This document shows positions 1 through 9,116 of a DNA stretch of 64,000 nucleotides, piece after piece. The notes beneath the pieces were generated by a model. It searched no databases, was not told the origin of the DNA, and saw only the letters and a program-made list of their open reading frames with translations. This DNA is from Chondrocystis sp. NIES-4102 (GTDB taxonomy: Bacteria > Cyanobacteriota > Cyanobacteriia > Cyanobacteriales > Xenococcaceae): NCBI GenBank assembly GCA_002368355.1, contig AP018281.1:2356001-2420000 (forward strand), read 5' to 3'. Position numbers and translations under genes: made by a program. Numbering within the stretch: the first letter of the stretch is position 1; each line of letters starts with the position of its first letter.

Positions 1-1
1 T

Positions 2-301
2 GCCATTTTGTCTAAATTCCTAGGGATAGATGCCAATTTACTCCTAGAAATTATTATGCGATCGCCAACTTTTGGTATATTGGTTGAACAGATTGCACAA
101 GAACAAGCTAAAAATCAGGAACTTGCTCATATTTGGGCAAAAGTGACCATTCAACAGGCAATCTCTGAATTACGTATTAAAGTTAACCGTATTTCTAAAT
201 TTAATTACAGTTCACTCAAACAGCAAGAGTATAAATATCTTGTTAGTTTAAATTCTCTCAAACACATCAAGCCGATACTTATCCTCCCTGAACCCTTTTA
301 A
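2..301 (+). CDS. Unidentified protein, C-terminal part (cut by window edge)
   Basis: This open frame runs in from the left edge and stops at 301. It can be read from base 2, and a TTG at 8 is only one possible start, so the true N-terminus may lie outside the window. The visible 97-99 residues are mostly helical, rich in Leu, Ile and Gln, with no motif I recognise. Its 3' end overlaps the 3' end of the convergent methyltransferase gene by about 54 bp, which is long for two real genes. It may be the tail of a larger protein or a chance frame. Confidence 0.35.
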   Translation, partial: AILSKFLGIDANLLLEIIMRSPTFGILVEQIAQEQAKNQELAHIWAKVTIQQAISELRIKVNRISKFNYSSLKQQEYKYLVSLNSLKHIKPILILPEPF

Positions 302-835
302 ATGTTTTAATTGACGTTGGTCTAATTCTAGAAATGAGTCATGAACCAAATCACCAGTTAAGGGGTAAGTAGGTACGGGTAATGTCCAGTGAACTAAAAT
401 TAGATGACCACCTATGGTTAAATGTTCAATAATTAATTGTTGAGTTGTTTTAAAATCATCCCAATTTAAATAGTAACCAACTTCCGACATCACAGTTAAA
501 TCGAAAATTTCTGATGGATAGTCTTGAGGTACTTGAGCAATTTTAAAACGCACTTGTGGCAGATCTTGACATCGAGCGATCGCTTTTGACTGTGCTGTTG
601 GGGAAACATCGACTGAAAGTAGAGAATCACAACGTTGTGCTAAGGTCGCAGTCAGGACACCAATTGAACCACCTATTTCAAAAGCATTTTTATAACGAGG
701 CTTAGGTAGGGCGTTAACTGTTTTTTGATATTTTTGGGCTTCATAATCACTAGTTTCAAACTTCCAAGGATCAGGATCAGCTTGATATAACTCTTCAAAA
801 TAATCAGGTGGTAAGGAATATTCGGGTTTGCTCAT
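248..835 (-). CDS. NodS-like SAM-dependent methyltransferase
   Basis: A 195-residue class I methyltransferase. A glycine-rich SAM-binding motif (FEIGGSIGV, residues 52-60) follows a first helical segment, with the acidic residue of motif II at D76 (LSVDVS). The N-terminal pattern of a short helix then PDPW is typical of the NodS family, whose founder N-methylates the deacetylated glucosamine of Nod factor. The start ATG at 835 is followed by MSKPEY. It lies downstream of PIG-L deacetylase and acyl-CoA dehydrogenase genes on the same strand, so an N-methylated amino-sugar or lipid product is plausible. The substrate is not shown by the sequence. Confidence 0.8.
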   Translation of the reverse strand: MSKPEYSLPPDYFEELYQADPDPWKFETSDYEAQKYQKTVNALPKPRYKNAFEIGGSIGVLTATLAQRCDSLLSVDVSPTAQSKAIARCQDLPQVRFKIAQVPQDYPSEIFDLTVMSEVGYYLNWDDFKTTQQLIIEHLTIGGHLILVHWTLPVPTYPLTGDLVHDSFLELDQRQLKHLKGFREDKYRLDVFERI

Positions 836-1156
836 AAGTTGTGATCAACCAATAATTGATCTTGCAGGATTGTGGTTAATATTTAATTAATAGATGATCA
901 GTAATTGTAGATAATTTTAATCCGTTATACTGCTAATAATAATTCAATTTTACTTAACCCAATAAAAGGGCGAACCTTTCGTTAAATCTAACTGAATTAA
1001 TTCTATAATATCTTGTTTTAATGATAGTTAAATGATTATTTCAATTAATTTTATAAGCAAAATTAACCCTATTTCAAAAAACATCTTAACAGTGACACTA
1101 CTATTAAAATAATAATATTTCAGTAGCAAATACACAAAAACAAATTAAATTTCTGC
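836..1156. other. Intergenic, no gene seen
   Basis: About 320 bp of very AT-rich sequence between the methyltransferase and deacetylase genes. I see no conserved small gene, terminator or RNA. The size of this gap argues against tight translational coupling of the two neighbours, although they share a strand. Confidence 0.5.
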
Positions 1157-1912
1157 TCAACTAAGTTCCAAATAAATCTCCCAAGGTTGAGTAAAATTAG
1201 CAATCATTTCTACACTTAAACGAAAACCTTGTGGATCATCATCAATCAAATCACTAATTTGTGAAAGATAACGAGCGATCGCTTTTTTCTTTAGCTCTAA
1301 AACATCACTAATATCTAGTCGCCAAGCAGATACAGATGCAGTAAATTCCTGTCTTTGTTTGTGATCCCAATCCCAAATAGGATATTCAATAATTCGTGGT
1401 TGATGCAACAAATTACTACTACATAATTTTAACAATTGCCAACTAGCACGATGATCGGGGTGTGGATCTTGTCGCCAAGGTAAAAATATCAAAGATGGTT
1501 GTATACGTTTTAGATAATCATCACAAGCAGCAATAGCCTCTGGAGATTGACGACTATTTTCTACCCCACCATCGGGTAAACCCAGAAAAGTTACTGCGGT
1601 GGAATCTACACCTAAAATACCCAAAGCAGCTAAACTTTCACAAGCGCGCAATTCTTTTAAAACAGGTGCAGGATACTTTAAAGAATTAGGATGAGATTGA
1701 GTACCATCACTCACAATTAATACTTCCACAGTTAAATGCAATTGACGCAATAAAGCAATCAGTCCACCACAACCGAGAGTTTCATCATCAGGATGGGGAG
1801 CAACAATTAAAATAGGAGCATTAACTTTAGCTATTAAATCAATACTCACTAAAGGTAAGGTTTGAGGAGAATTTAGAGGCGAATTAGATATATCTAAATC
1901 ATAAGTAGTCAT
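1157..1912 (-). CDS. PIG-L (LmbE) family deacetylase
   Basis: A 251-residue zinc-dependent N-deacetylase of the PIG-L/LmbE family, which removes acetyl groups from GlcNAc-type substrates. The zinc motif APHPDDETLGCGG is at residues 38-50 (H40, D42, D43) and the second histidine motif HPDHRAS is near residue 150. Length fits the family. It is soluble, with no signal peptide. It sits between a NodS-like methyltransferase and an acyl-CoA dehydrogenase-like gene on the same strand. Such genes co-occur in other bacteria, which suggests modification of an amino sugar in a glycolipid or polysaccharide. The actual substrate is inferred only. Confidence 0.88.
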   Translation of the reverse strand: MTTYDLDISNSPLNSPQTLPLVSIDLIAKVNAPILIVAPHPDDETLGCGGLIALLRQLHLTVEVLIVSDGTQSHPNSLKYPAPVLKELRACESLAALGILGVDSTAVTFLGLPDGGVENSRQSPEAIAACDDYLKRIQPSLIFLPWRQDPHPDHRASWQLLKLCSSNLLHQPRIIEYPIWDWDHKQRQEFTASVSAWRLDISDVLELKKKAIARYLSQISDLIDDDPQGFRLSVEMIANFTQPWEIYLELS

Positions 1913-2226
1913 TGGTTATAAACCCTTGCTAATTGAGCAATTAACTATTACCAATTGGTGACAAGTTTAAAATATATATACTTGATCAATAGATAAATAA
2001 TTAAACATCAAATAAATAAAAATTCCTATATCTATTCCCTGTTTTAACAATTCAATCAATTAAAATCATCAACTCGGTTGCCACTATAACAAGAGAACAG
2101 ATTAAATAATATTTAATTTAATAACTGCTAAATCCTTCACCTGTATATCCGAGTTTAGATATTGCACAACTATCTATTAAATATCAATGTATTTCATATA
2201 ATTACATTTACTTTTAATCAATTGCC
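1913..2226. other. Intergenic, no gene seen
   Basis: About 314 bp of AT-rich DNA between the acyl-CoA dehydrogenase-like and deacetylase genes. No credible coding frame, RNA or strong terminator was found. Confidence 0.5.
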
Positions 2227-3315
2227 TTAAAACTTCCAAATCTCCTTAGCTGGAGTAGATTGCGAAAGAACATATTGACCTATATTAGTAATAGCAAGAT
2301 CAAAAACTGGTTGACGTAAATACAAAGTCAAATCCCTAATCAAACGTTCCATAGGTTCAGGTGGAAGCAAGCCCAAAGTACCAATTGAGCGTTCACTTAA
2401 TTGAATTGTATCAATACAAATCTGTTCAATAGCGGTTCTGACCATGTTGGCATAAGCCACTAACTGAGGTGCTTTTTCTTGAGGGTGTTGAGGATTACCA
2501 CCAAACATCGGAGCATAACTCTCAATCACTTGGGCTGCACCTTTTAACCAAAGAGTACCACTTTCAATAGCGATCGCCATTTTCCCCAAACGTTCTTGTT
2601 GATGGAGATTTTCACAACGATCTAACTTTTGCAAATAAGCACGAGTAGCATTAAACAAAGCTTCCGCACCGCCAAGATGCACCGCAGCAAAACGAACCAC
2701 CCCACTACTTAACCAAGGTTGTTGTAAATATTGTCCTGGTTGACCTATTAAAGCTATAGGATCGACTTCCACCCCAGTAAAATCTACTTTATAGCTTACA
2801 GTACCGCGCATTCCTAAAGGTTGCCACCAATCTGGATCAATAATTGTCTCCACCTCATCCATCGAGACAATACACATTTGCCATCTACCATCGGGCAGCT
2901 TACCATTAACAAAAGGACGTTCTACATATCCACACCCAGAACAAAAAGTTTTACTACCCTCCAAACGATACTTACCATTATCAAGAGGAACAATTTTTAC
3001 GCCGTCTGTTGCTTCAGCATTCCAAACACCGAAGATTTTATGACGATCTCTAGCATCTGCTGCATACTTTTCTATTTGCTCAGTTGTGCCAAAAGTTTGA
3101 ATCAATTGTAGGGCGTTGGCGTGTCCTTCAAATATTCGTCCGACAACTAAATTACCCACACCAATTTGTTTAAGAAGCAATAAAAACTCCTCGGTATAGA
3201 TATTTTCAAATCCTAAACCCAGTCCACCCAGACTATGACTTAAAGGTGCTGCCAATAATCCAGCTTGAGCAATTTGACGGAATTCTTCAACGGGAAAAAC
3301 TCCTTGCTTATCCAA
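2227..3315 (-). CDS. Acyl-CoA dehydrogenase-like protein, start uncertain
   Basis: A flavin-dependent acyl-CoA/acyl-ACP dehydrogenase-like protein. It shows the glycine-rich helical N-domain (LLAAPLSHSLGGLGLGFE), a central beta domain (DWWQPLGMRGTVSYKVDFTGVEVD) and a C-terminal four-helix region. From the TTG at 3315 it has 362 residues. Homology-like sequence continues upstream for 34 codons to an ATT at 3417-3415, which is preceded by an AGGAG-type ribosome site and followed by AGT ACT AAA (Ser-Thr-Lys). No ATG exists in that stretch before the stop. The gene therefore either uses a rare ATT start, or has lost its ATG and starts late at TTG. The reaction is unknown; it heads the PIG-L/NodS-like group. 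Confidence 0.75.
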   Translation of the reverse strand: MDKQGVFPVEEFRQIAQAGLLAAPLSHSLGGLGLGFENIYTEEFLLLLKQIGVGNLVVGRIFEGHANALQLIQTFGTTEQIEKYAADARDRHKIFGVWNAEATDGVKIVPLDNGKYRLEGSKTFCSGCGYVERPFVNGKLPDGRWQMCIVSMDEVETIIDPDWWQPLGMRGTVSYKVDFTGVEVDPIALIGQPGQYLQQPWLSSGVVRFAAVHLGGAEALFNATRAYLQKLDRCENLHQQERLGKMAIAIESGTLWLKGAAQVIESYAPMFGGNPQHPQEKAPQLVAYANMVRTAIEQICIDTIQLSERSIGTLGLLPPEPMERLIRDLTLYLRQPVFDLAITNIGQYVLSQSTPAKEIWKF

Positions 3316-3583
3316 TTTTGCAGCATTATCAGCAGCATAGTCGGAAATCTGCTGAACTTTACTAATTAAATCGTTAATAGATAAGCTGGCTCTAGCGGGA
3401 GAAAGTTTAGTACTAATGGGATCTACTCTCCTTATTTATACAGACATATTCTTAATTTTCTAAACAGCTTGGTAATTAGCGCGTCTATCTTTAGGGTTAA
3501 AAGTTAAATTTAATCTCCAATAAAGCTCTAAGCTAAATATCTTTATGAGAAATTTTACAATTAGGAACTAGTATCTTTTTGTT

Positions 3584-3616
3584 GTATAGTCAAATACTGA
3601 AAGTATGTAAATATAC
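3584..3616 (+). promoter_or_regulatory. Two tandem NtcA-type boxes (GTA-N8-TAC)
   Basis: Two perfect GTA-N8-TAC palindromes lie at 3584-3597 and 3603-3616, 19 bp apart, upstream of the amino-acid binding protein ATG at 3671. NtcA, the cyanobacterial nitrogen regulator, binds this consensus and activates promoters with a -10 box about 22 bp downstream. TAATAA-like sequence at 3640-3646 fits roughly. Nitrogen control of amino-acid uptake makes biological sense. The motif is short and occurs by chance, so the case rests on the pair and the target gene. Confidence 0.55.
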
Positions 3617-3670
3617 TCATGGAGTTGACCAACGACAATTAATAATAAAAATCTTTCTTCTTAAGTAACT

Positions 3671-4765
3671 ATGTCTATCTGGATGACTTGTAGGCGAAGA
3701 TTTAGCTCCGTATTATTAGCGTTAATGCTTACAAGCATTGGTACTGGCTGCGCTAGTAATAATAATCAAAGTGACAAGGAGCAAAAACAAACTACAGCAC
3801 AAGAGCAAGTAACACCTACCGATAATCGTTTAGCAACCATCATGAGGCGGGGGCGTTTAATTTGTGGCGTTAATGGTCAGCTACCTGGATTTAGTTCTAT
3901 CGATGAACAAGGTAAATATACAGGAATGGATGTTGATGTATGTAGAGCCATAGCAGCAGCATTGTTTGATAACCCAAGCAAAGTAGAATTTCGAGATCTT
4001 AGTACGCAAGATCGTTTTATAGCTGTGCAATCAGGAGAAGTAGACATCCTTAGTCGTAATACTACTTTGACTCTCAGCCGTGATACGTCAGTAGGACTGG
4101 AATTTGCACCGATAATTTTTTATGACGGACAGGGTGTGATGGTCACTCAAGCAAGTAATATCGAACGAATCGAAGACTTAGATAAAAAATCCGTCTGTGT
4201 CTTATCTGGAACAACTAACGAGCAGAATTTGGCGGATAAAATGCGACAACTAGGCTTAAAGTATGAACCTATACTATTTGAAGATATAGATCTTCTTTAC
4301 GAAGCCTATGAAAAAGGACGTTGTGAAGCAGTAACTAGCGATCGCACTCAATTAACCGTTCGTCGTTCAATTTTAGCTAAACCTGATGCCCATGAAATTA
4401 TTGATGAAGTTATTTCTAAAGAGCCTTTAGCCCCATTAGTAGCTAGTGGAGATCCCCAATGGTCTGATACAGTTAGGTGGATAGTTTATACCCTAATTGA
4501 AGCAGAAGAATTAGATATTAATTCCCAAACGATCGCAGAAATGGCTAAATCACCCAACCCCGAAGTACAGCGTTTTCTGGGTATTGAATCTAATCTAGGT
4601 GAGGAGCTTGGTTTACCTAACGATTTTGCTAAACGAATCATTAAACACGTTGGCAACTACGAAGAAATCTATGATCGTAATATAGGTGAACCTTTTGATT
4701 TAGAAAGGGGACAAAATGCACTCTGGACTGAGGGGGGTCTACTCTATTCACCACCTTTTAGATAA
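3671..4765 (+). CDS. Amino-acid ABC transporter substrate-binding lipoprotein (AapJ/BztA/NatF type)
   Basis: A 364-residue periplasmic binding protein for polar or general L-amino acids. The N-terminus has a positively charged, hydrophobic signal ending in a lipobox (GTGCAS, Cys27), so it is probably lipid-anchored. The mature part begins with [10 protein letters not shown] and contains [14 protein letters not shown] and the [11 protein letters not shown] segment typical of AapJ/BztA proteins; NatF of Anabaena is the known cyanobacterial relative. No permease or ATPase gene is adjacent, so it must work with components encoded elsewhere. The 3' end overlaps convergent surE by 22 bp. The NtcA-type boxes upstream suggest induction under nitrogen limitation. 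Confidence 0.88.
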   Translation: MSIWMTCRRRFSSVLLALMLTSIGTGCASNNNQSDKEQKQTTAQEQVTPTDNRLATIMRRGRLICGVNGQLPGFSSIDEQGKYTGMDVDVCRAIAAALFDNPSKVEFRDLSTQDRFIAVQSGEVDILSRNTTLTLSRDTSVGLEFAPIIFYDGQGVMVTQASNIERIEDLDKKSVCVLSGTTNEQNLADKMRQLGLKYEPILFEDIDLLYEAYEKGRCEAVTSDRTQLTVRRSILAKPDAHEIIDEVISKEPLAPLVASGDPQWSDTVRWIVYTLIEAEELDINSQTIAEMAKSPNPEVQRFLGIESNLGEELGLPNDFAKRIIKHVGNYEEIYDRNIGEPFDLERGQNALWTEGGLLYSPPFR

Positions 4766-5574
4766 TTGTCACTTAAAAAATTCTGCTGATAGAGATGTTT
4801 AACGATCGTAGCATCAGTCAAATTATATTGTAGGGGCGTAATGGTAATATAGCGATCGCGAATTGCTTGCACATCCGTTAAAATATGGGGTGGTAAATTA
4901 ATATCGTCTGGCTGTTCTATATCCTCTACAATTTCCCCTTCTAGCCAATAATAACTCTTGCCACGCGGGTCTAATCTTTTCTCAAATTTTTCTATATAAC
5001 GACGCAACCCCTGACGGGTAACTAAAACCCCTGCTATTTCTGAAGCTGGTAATGGTGGAATATTGACACTCAAAAATGGTGCTTTGGGATAATTTACCTG
5101 TGATAACTTTTCTAATAGTTCTAGTGCAAAATCTGCTGCTGGTTGAAATTCCCAGTAGGCAAAACTTGCTAAACTAAAAGCCACACTGGGAATACCTTCT
5201 AACACCCCTTCCATTGCTGCTGAGACTGTTCCTGAATATAATACATCAGTACCTAGATTGGGCCCATGATTAATACCAGAAAAGACAAAATCAGGACGGG
5301 TAGATAGCACCGCGCTTAAGGCAAATTTTACACAGTCTGCGGGAGTTCCAGAACAAGACCAAGCAATTACCTGATCATCAAATACAGAATCAGAATCAAT
5401 TTTAGAAGCTCTCAAAGGCTGATGAAGAGTTAAACCATGTCCCGTAGCCGAACGTTCGCGATCGGGACAAACAACCGTTACTTGATGACCAGCTTGGGCT
5501 AAGGTATTAGCTAAAGTGCGAACACCTAAAGCGAAAATACCATCATCGTTACTAATTAAGATATTGCTCATCAA
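4744..5574 (-). CDS. surE: 5'/3'-nucleotidase SurE
   Basis: A 276-residue SurE phosphatase, which hydrolyses nucleoside monophosphates and short polyphosphates with a divalent metal. The metal-binding SNDDG motif is at residues 8-12 (D10, D11), followed by the [13 protein letters not shown] loop and the [21 protein letters not shown]-type core, split here as GINHGPNLG then [14 protein letters not shown]. Length is slightly above the usual 250-265. The start could be Met1 or Met2 (MMSNIL). It is soluble and cytoplasmic, convergent with the amino-acid binding protein gene. Confidence 0.95.
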   Translation of the reverse strand: MMSNILISNDDGIFALGVRTLANTLAQAGHQVTVVCPDRERSATGHGLTLHQPLRASKIDSDSVFDDQVIAWSCSGTPADCVKFALSAVLSTRPDFVFSGINHGPNLGTDVLYSGTVSAAMEGVLEGIPSVAFSLASFAYWEFQPAADFALELLEKLSQVNYPKAPFLSVNIPPLPASEIAGVLVTRQGLRRYIEKFEKRLDPRGKSYYWLEGEIVEDIEQPDDINLPPHILTDVQAIRDRYITITPLQYNLTDATIVKHLYQQNFLSDNYLKGGE

Positions 5575-5715
5575 TTATTCGTAAGGTTGAAATAGGCTAT
5601 TGCTACCAAAGATAGCAAAAATTCCATCAGCTAGATGAATTATTTAAAGGGCGTTTGGTAATGATTATCCATTCATTTAGGTTTTGATGACGGTTTACAT
5701 AGTCACTAATAATTT

Positions 5716-5878
5716 TTAAGGCATTGTTGGGGGAGTGGTTGGAGGAGGTGTAGTTGGAGGTGTAGGTATTGGCGGTGTGCCTGGAGGTATGGTTGGAGGA
5801 GTGTTTGGGGGAGGTGTGGTTGGGGGAGTACTTGGGGGAGGAGTGGTTGGGGGAGTGCTTGGCGGAGGTGTGGGAGAT
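5716..5878. repeat. Imperfect tandem repeat coding a Pro/Thr tail
   Basis: About 160 bp of degenerate short tandem repeats, seen on the plus strand as variants of gtggttgggggagt and ggaggtgt. They encode the PPSTPPTTPP-type tail of the secreted protein on the minus strand. Unit number is likely to vary between strains through slippage. Confidence 0.8.
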
Positions 5879-6432
5879 ATAGGAGCATCAACAAAGCCAA
5901 TATCTAATAATTGTTCATAGGCTTTTTTCCCTAACCCACTAGTGGGACTTTGGGAGGTAATTATTTGTATTAACAAAGGAATAGATAATTCAGGTTTTTC
6001 TTGCGCTCGATGTACTAAAGCAAGTTCATAAGTAGCCTGATCTCTCTCTATCCCTGTTTCTAGGGCTTTTTTACGATGAGATTCCGCCACCGCATTATCT
6101 AGTCCTGAAAAACTATTAAACAATTGTAGATAAAAATTAGATAGCTGATTAAATACTTGGCGCGCACTTTGTAGTTTCTGTGCTGCTAGGTCATATTGTT
6201 GGTTATCTACGGCTTGATCTGCTTCTTGCATTAGTTTCTTACCACCTTCAATACTAAAAATACTATTTAATTTAATTGTACTTTTAGGAGTAGATTCTGA
6301 AGAAGTTGTTTCTTGTGCTTGCAGCGAAGTTATAGGTAATCCAATTAGTGATAAAGTCAAAATTAATAGATAACGTGTAGTTAAATTAAAAATTAAACTA
6401 AATTGTCGATCATTAATATTTAGTTTAGGCAT
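5716..6432 (-). CDS. Secreted TPR-like protein with proline/threonine-rich tail
   Basis: A 238-residue protein of unknown function. A hydrophobic signal (residues about 18-40, ending in an AQA-like site) predicts export. A helical region follows (about 55-170) with tetratricopeptide-like periodicity, such as ADQAVDNQQYDLAAQKLQSA. The last about 50 residues are almost pure Pro/Thr with small insertions, built from the unit PPSTPPTTPP. The tail suggests an extended linker or wall-spanning segment. The opposite strand in this repeat gives long glycine-rich frames that are not genes. Confidence 0.72.
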   Translation of the reverse strand: MPKLNINDRQFSLIFNLTTRYLLILTLSLIGLPITSLQAQETTSSESTPKSTIKLNSIFSIEGGKKLMQEADQAVDNQQYDLAAQKLQSARQVFNQLSNFYLQLFNSFSGLDNAVAESHRKKALETGIERDQATYELALVHRAQEKPELSIPLLIQIITSQSPTSGLGKKAYEQLLDIGFVDAPISPTPPPSTPPTTPPPSTPPTTPPPNTPPTIPPGTPPIPTPPTTPPPTTPPTMP

Positions 6433-6620
6433 AAGCTTAGATACAAAAACTTTTAGGCTTCAGGTATCTTATCACCCAATAACACAAGTGTCAGACTCAA
6501 CAACTTAATAATTGGAGCATTTAAACTGTTGTAATCTGCGATAAAGATTTTAACTGGTAGATTCCTAATCTCATCGCTTATCTTGGATAGGTTTATTTCA
6601 GGATAATCTAGGCTTGAATT

Positions 6621-8009
6621 ATGTATTGTCGAAGGTGGATTTTACTATGCTACTTATTGTTACTTACAGGCTGTCAAAAATTACCTCAACATTCAGCCAA
6701 ATTACCCCAAGATCCAGCGATCCAAGTTTATTTTAATCATCGACAAACCAAAAATAAATACACCGATCCTTATCGCCAAATCAAACGCCCTGGAGACAAT
6801 TTAGAAGCAGTAATTATAGAAGAAATAGCAGCAGCTAAGTCAACTATTAATTTAGCTGTACAAGAATTTAATTTACCTTTGGTGGCTCAAGCCTTAGTAG
6901 CAAGTCAACAACAGGGTGTAGAAGTAAAAGTAATTTTAGAAAATAACTATAGTAGCCCTCTAAGTGAGTTAAATCCACAACAAGTTGACAAATTAAAACA
7001 ACGCGATCGCTTGAAATATGATCAGTTTCAACAATTAGTAGATGTTAACGGTGATGGAAATCTAACTCAGCAGGAAATCTCTACTAGAGACGCTTTAATT
7101 ATTTTACGCCAAGCAGGAATTCCTCTAATTGATGATACCGCCGATGGGTCGAAGGGAAGTGGCTTGATGCACCATAAATTTATGGTAGTAGACAATAAAA
7201 CCGTTATTACAGGCTCTGCTAATTTTACCCTGAGTGACATACATGGGGATTTTGATAATTTAGATAATCGAGGTAATGTTAATCACTTACTACGTATCGA
7301 TAATCAGCAAGTAGCAAGTATATTCACTGAAGAATTTAATTATCTTTGGGGGTACGGGAATATTGGCGGAATTAATAGTAAATTTGGTTTAGATAAACCA
7401 GCGCGATCGCCTTTTATTATACGATGGGACAATACAGAAGTCTTAATCCAGTTTTCCCCCATTTCTAAAAGTAAAGATTGGCGAGAAAGTGGCAATGGTT
7501 TAATTAGTCAAATTCTCAATAATGCTAATGATTCTATAAATCTGGCTTTATTTGTTTTTAGTGAGCAGCAACTGGTGGATCTGCTGCAAACCAAGCAACA
7601 ACAAGGAGTGACTATTCAAGGGGTTTTCGATCCTGGTTTTGCTTTTCGTTACTACAGCGAAGTCTTGGATATGTTGGGTGTTACTGGTTATTATCGTTGT
7701 CAGCCAGAATCTGATAACAATCCTTGGCTACAACCTCTCAACACTATCGGTATACCCGATCTTGATTTAGGTGATAAGCTTCATCATAAATTTGCTGCGA
7801 TAGATCAGCATCTAGTTATTGCAGGCTCGCAAAATTGGACAGCAGCAGCCAATCATTTAAATGATGAAACTGTCATTGTGATTAATAATTATTTGGTGGC
7901 GCAACACTTCGAGCAGGAATTCACTCGCCTATATCAAACAGCTTCTTTCGGTTTATCTCCTAATGCCAAAGCTAAACTTCAACAGCAGCAAGCTCAGTGT
8001 AATAGTTAG
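6621..8009 (+). CDS. Phospholipase D-like lipoprotein with an EF-hand loop
   Basis: A 462-residue protein with two PLD/HKD half-sites: MHHKFMVVD then GSANFT near residues 188-205, and LHHKFAAID then GSQNWT near 388-405. Paired HKD motifs form one phosphodiesterase active site. The N-terminus has a signal and lipobox (LLLLTGCQ), so it should be an exported lipoprotein. Between the first beta-sheet region and the first HKD lies DVNGDGNLTQQE (residues 141-152), a textbook 12-residue EF-hand calcium loop with ligands at positions 1, 3, 5, 7, 9 and 12. Substrate (phospholipid or nucleic acid) is not evident. It is a single gene on the plus strand. Confidence 0.88.
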   Translation: MYCRRWILLCYLLLLTGCQKLPQHSAKLPQDPAIQVYFNHRQTKNKYTDPYRQIKRPGDNLEAVIIEEIAAAKSTINLAVQEFNLPLVAQALVASQQQGVEVKVILENNYSSPLSELNPQQVDKLKQRDRLKYDQFQQLVDVNGDGNLTQQEISTRDALIILRQAGIPLIDDTADGSKGSGLMHHKFMVVDNKTVITGSANFTLSDIHGDFDNLDNRGNVNHLLRIDNQQVASIFTEEFNYLWGYGNIGGINSKFGLDKPARSPFIIRWDNTEVLIQFSPISKSKDWRESGNGLISQILNNANDSINLALFVFSEQQLVDLLQTKQQQGVTIQGVFDPGFAFRYYSEVLDMLGVTGYYRCQPESDNNPWLQPLNTIGIPDLDLGDKLHHKFAAIDQHLVIAGSQNWTAAANHLNDETVIVINNYLVAQHFEQEFTRLYQTASFGLSPNAKAKLQQQQAQCNS

Positions 8010-8178
8010 CAAATTTAATACTTAAATAAGTAGGTGATCCTATTTATTGACATAAATTATCGATTAATGCTTTAATGGCTTTGAATAAATAATTGATTTT
8101 AATTCTCAATAAACCTAGCTTGGTCATTAAATTTTCTGGTTATAACCAAGCTTTATCTAAACTAGGAATAACATCATC

Positions 8179-8481
8179 ATGGAATATACAGAAGGTGACA
8201 ATTACCAGCAGAGTGAAGGGAAAAAAAATCTAGCAGCTACACAAGCCTCAAGCCGTATTGTGAACGTTAAAGGGGCTGATCGCTGGGATATATTTCGTCG
8301 TTTACAAGCTTTGGAAATAGAATGTCAATGTTCTAGTAATCAACCGTTATTAATTACCCTCAATAGTCCAACCACAGCACTACAAGTGTGGAGCGTAGTA
8401 AGACAGTTTAGTACACCTAGAAAGCAATTAATTGACTGGCTGAATAATTGTTGGGATGTGGAATACGATCTTACGAATTAG
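8179..8481 (+). CDS. Small cyanobacterial protein of unknown function
   Basis: A 100-residue soluble protein starting at ATG 8179. The first 25 residues are polar and probably disordered. The rest (RIVNVKGADRWDIFRRLQALE, split by a CQC motif at about residues 54-56, to LIDWLNNCWDV) looks like a compact alpha/beta fold. No signal peptide or membrane segment is seen. I cannot name a family with confidence; its composition is like conserved short cyanobacterial proteins. It lies 89 bp before the ferredoxin-domain gene on the same strand, so co-transcription is possible. Confidence 0.7.
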   Translation: MEYTEGDNYQQSEGKKNLAATQASSRIVNVKGADRWDIFRRLQALEIECQCSSNQPLLITLNSPTTALQVWSVVRQFSTPRKQLIDWLNNCWDVEYDLTN

Positions 8482-8570
8482 ATCAATGTCTGGGGATAGG
8501 AAAGAAAGATTGATTTGGTGATATCCCCAATAACCTTAGATAGTAATAATTTATTAATAAAAATTTGATC

Positions 8571-9116
8571 ATGCTAAAAGATAGCAGTGTAATTAATCCT
8601 TTTTGCTTCAAAGGTATAGTTGTAAAAATCTCTCAAGATCAAGGCAAAACAAAATACATTCAAATCAAGAGCGATAGCCAGAAATATTGGGTGAAAATTC
8701 CTAAAAGACTTAGAGACAGTCTTGATCCAATTAGTTGTGGTTATCAATTAGAAGTAGTAGGTAACATTAAACAAAATCTTAAAACTGGTAAATATAAATA
8801 TAAAGCAGAAGCAGTAGCGATCATTCCTCAAACAAATATAACTGCGACTACAACTAAACCCAAAGCACAAATACTAATCTGCCAAAAATCCAATTGCTGG
8901 AAAAATGGAGGTAAAGAAGTTTGCCAACAACTAGAAACAATTTTAAGCGATCGCCAAATAAAACAAGATGTTGTGATCAAAAAAACAGGGTGTTTAAAAA
9001 AATGTAAACAAGCCCCTACATTAATAATGTTGCCTGATAAAGCAAAATATAGTCAGGTAAAACCCAAACAAATAGAAAAGCTAGTGGAAAAGCATTTAAT
9101 TAGTAATTTTGCTTGA
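8571..9116 (+). CDS. Protein with thioredoxin-like [2Fe-2S] ferredoxin domain
   Basis: A 181-residue protein. The N-terminal about 75 residues (FKGIVVKIS to KAEAVAIIP) look like a small beta-barrel. The C-terminal half is a thioredoxin-fold [2Fe-2S] domain with the family spacing ICQKSNC ... TGCLKKC, giving four cluster ligands, followed by PTLIMLPD and a YSQVKP segment. Such domains occur in NuoE/HoxE-type subunits and in stand-alone ferredoxins. I prefer the ATG at 8571 over an in-frame TTG two codons upstream. The 3' end overlaps the convergent LysR gene by 17 bp. The redox partner is unknown. Confidence 0.82.
   Translation: MLKDSSVINPFCFKGIVVKISQDQGKTKYIQIKSDSQKYWVKIPKRLRDSLDPISCGYQLEVVGNIKQNLKTGKYKYKAEAVAIIPQTNITATTTKPKAQILICQKSNCWKNGGKEVCQQLETILSDRQIKQDVVIKKTGCLKKCKQAPTLIMLPDKAKYSQVKPKQIEKLVEKHLISNFA

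Noticed and set aside
5735-5920. Glycine-rich plus-strand frame
   Set aside because: It is the complement of the Pro/Thr repeat of the secreted protein; composition is explained by the repeat.
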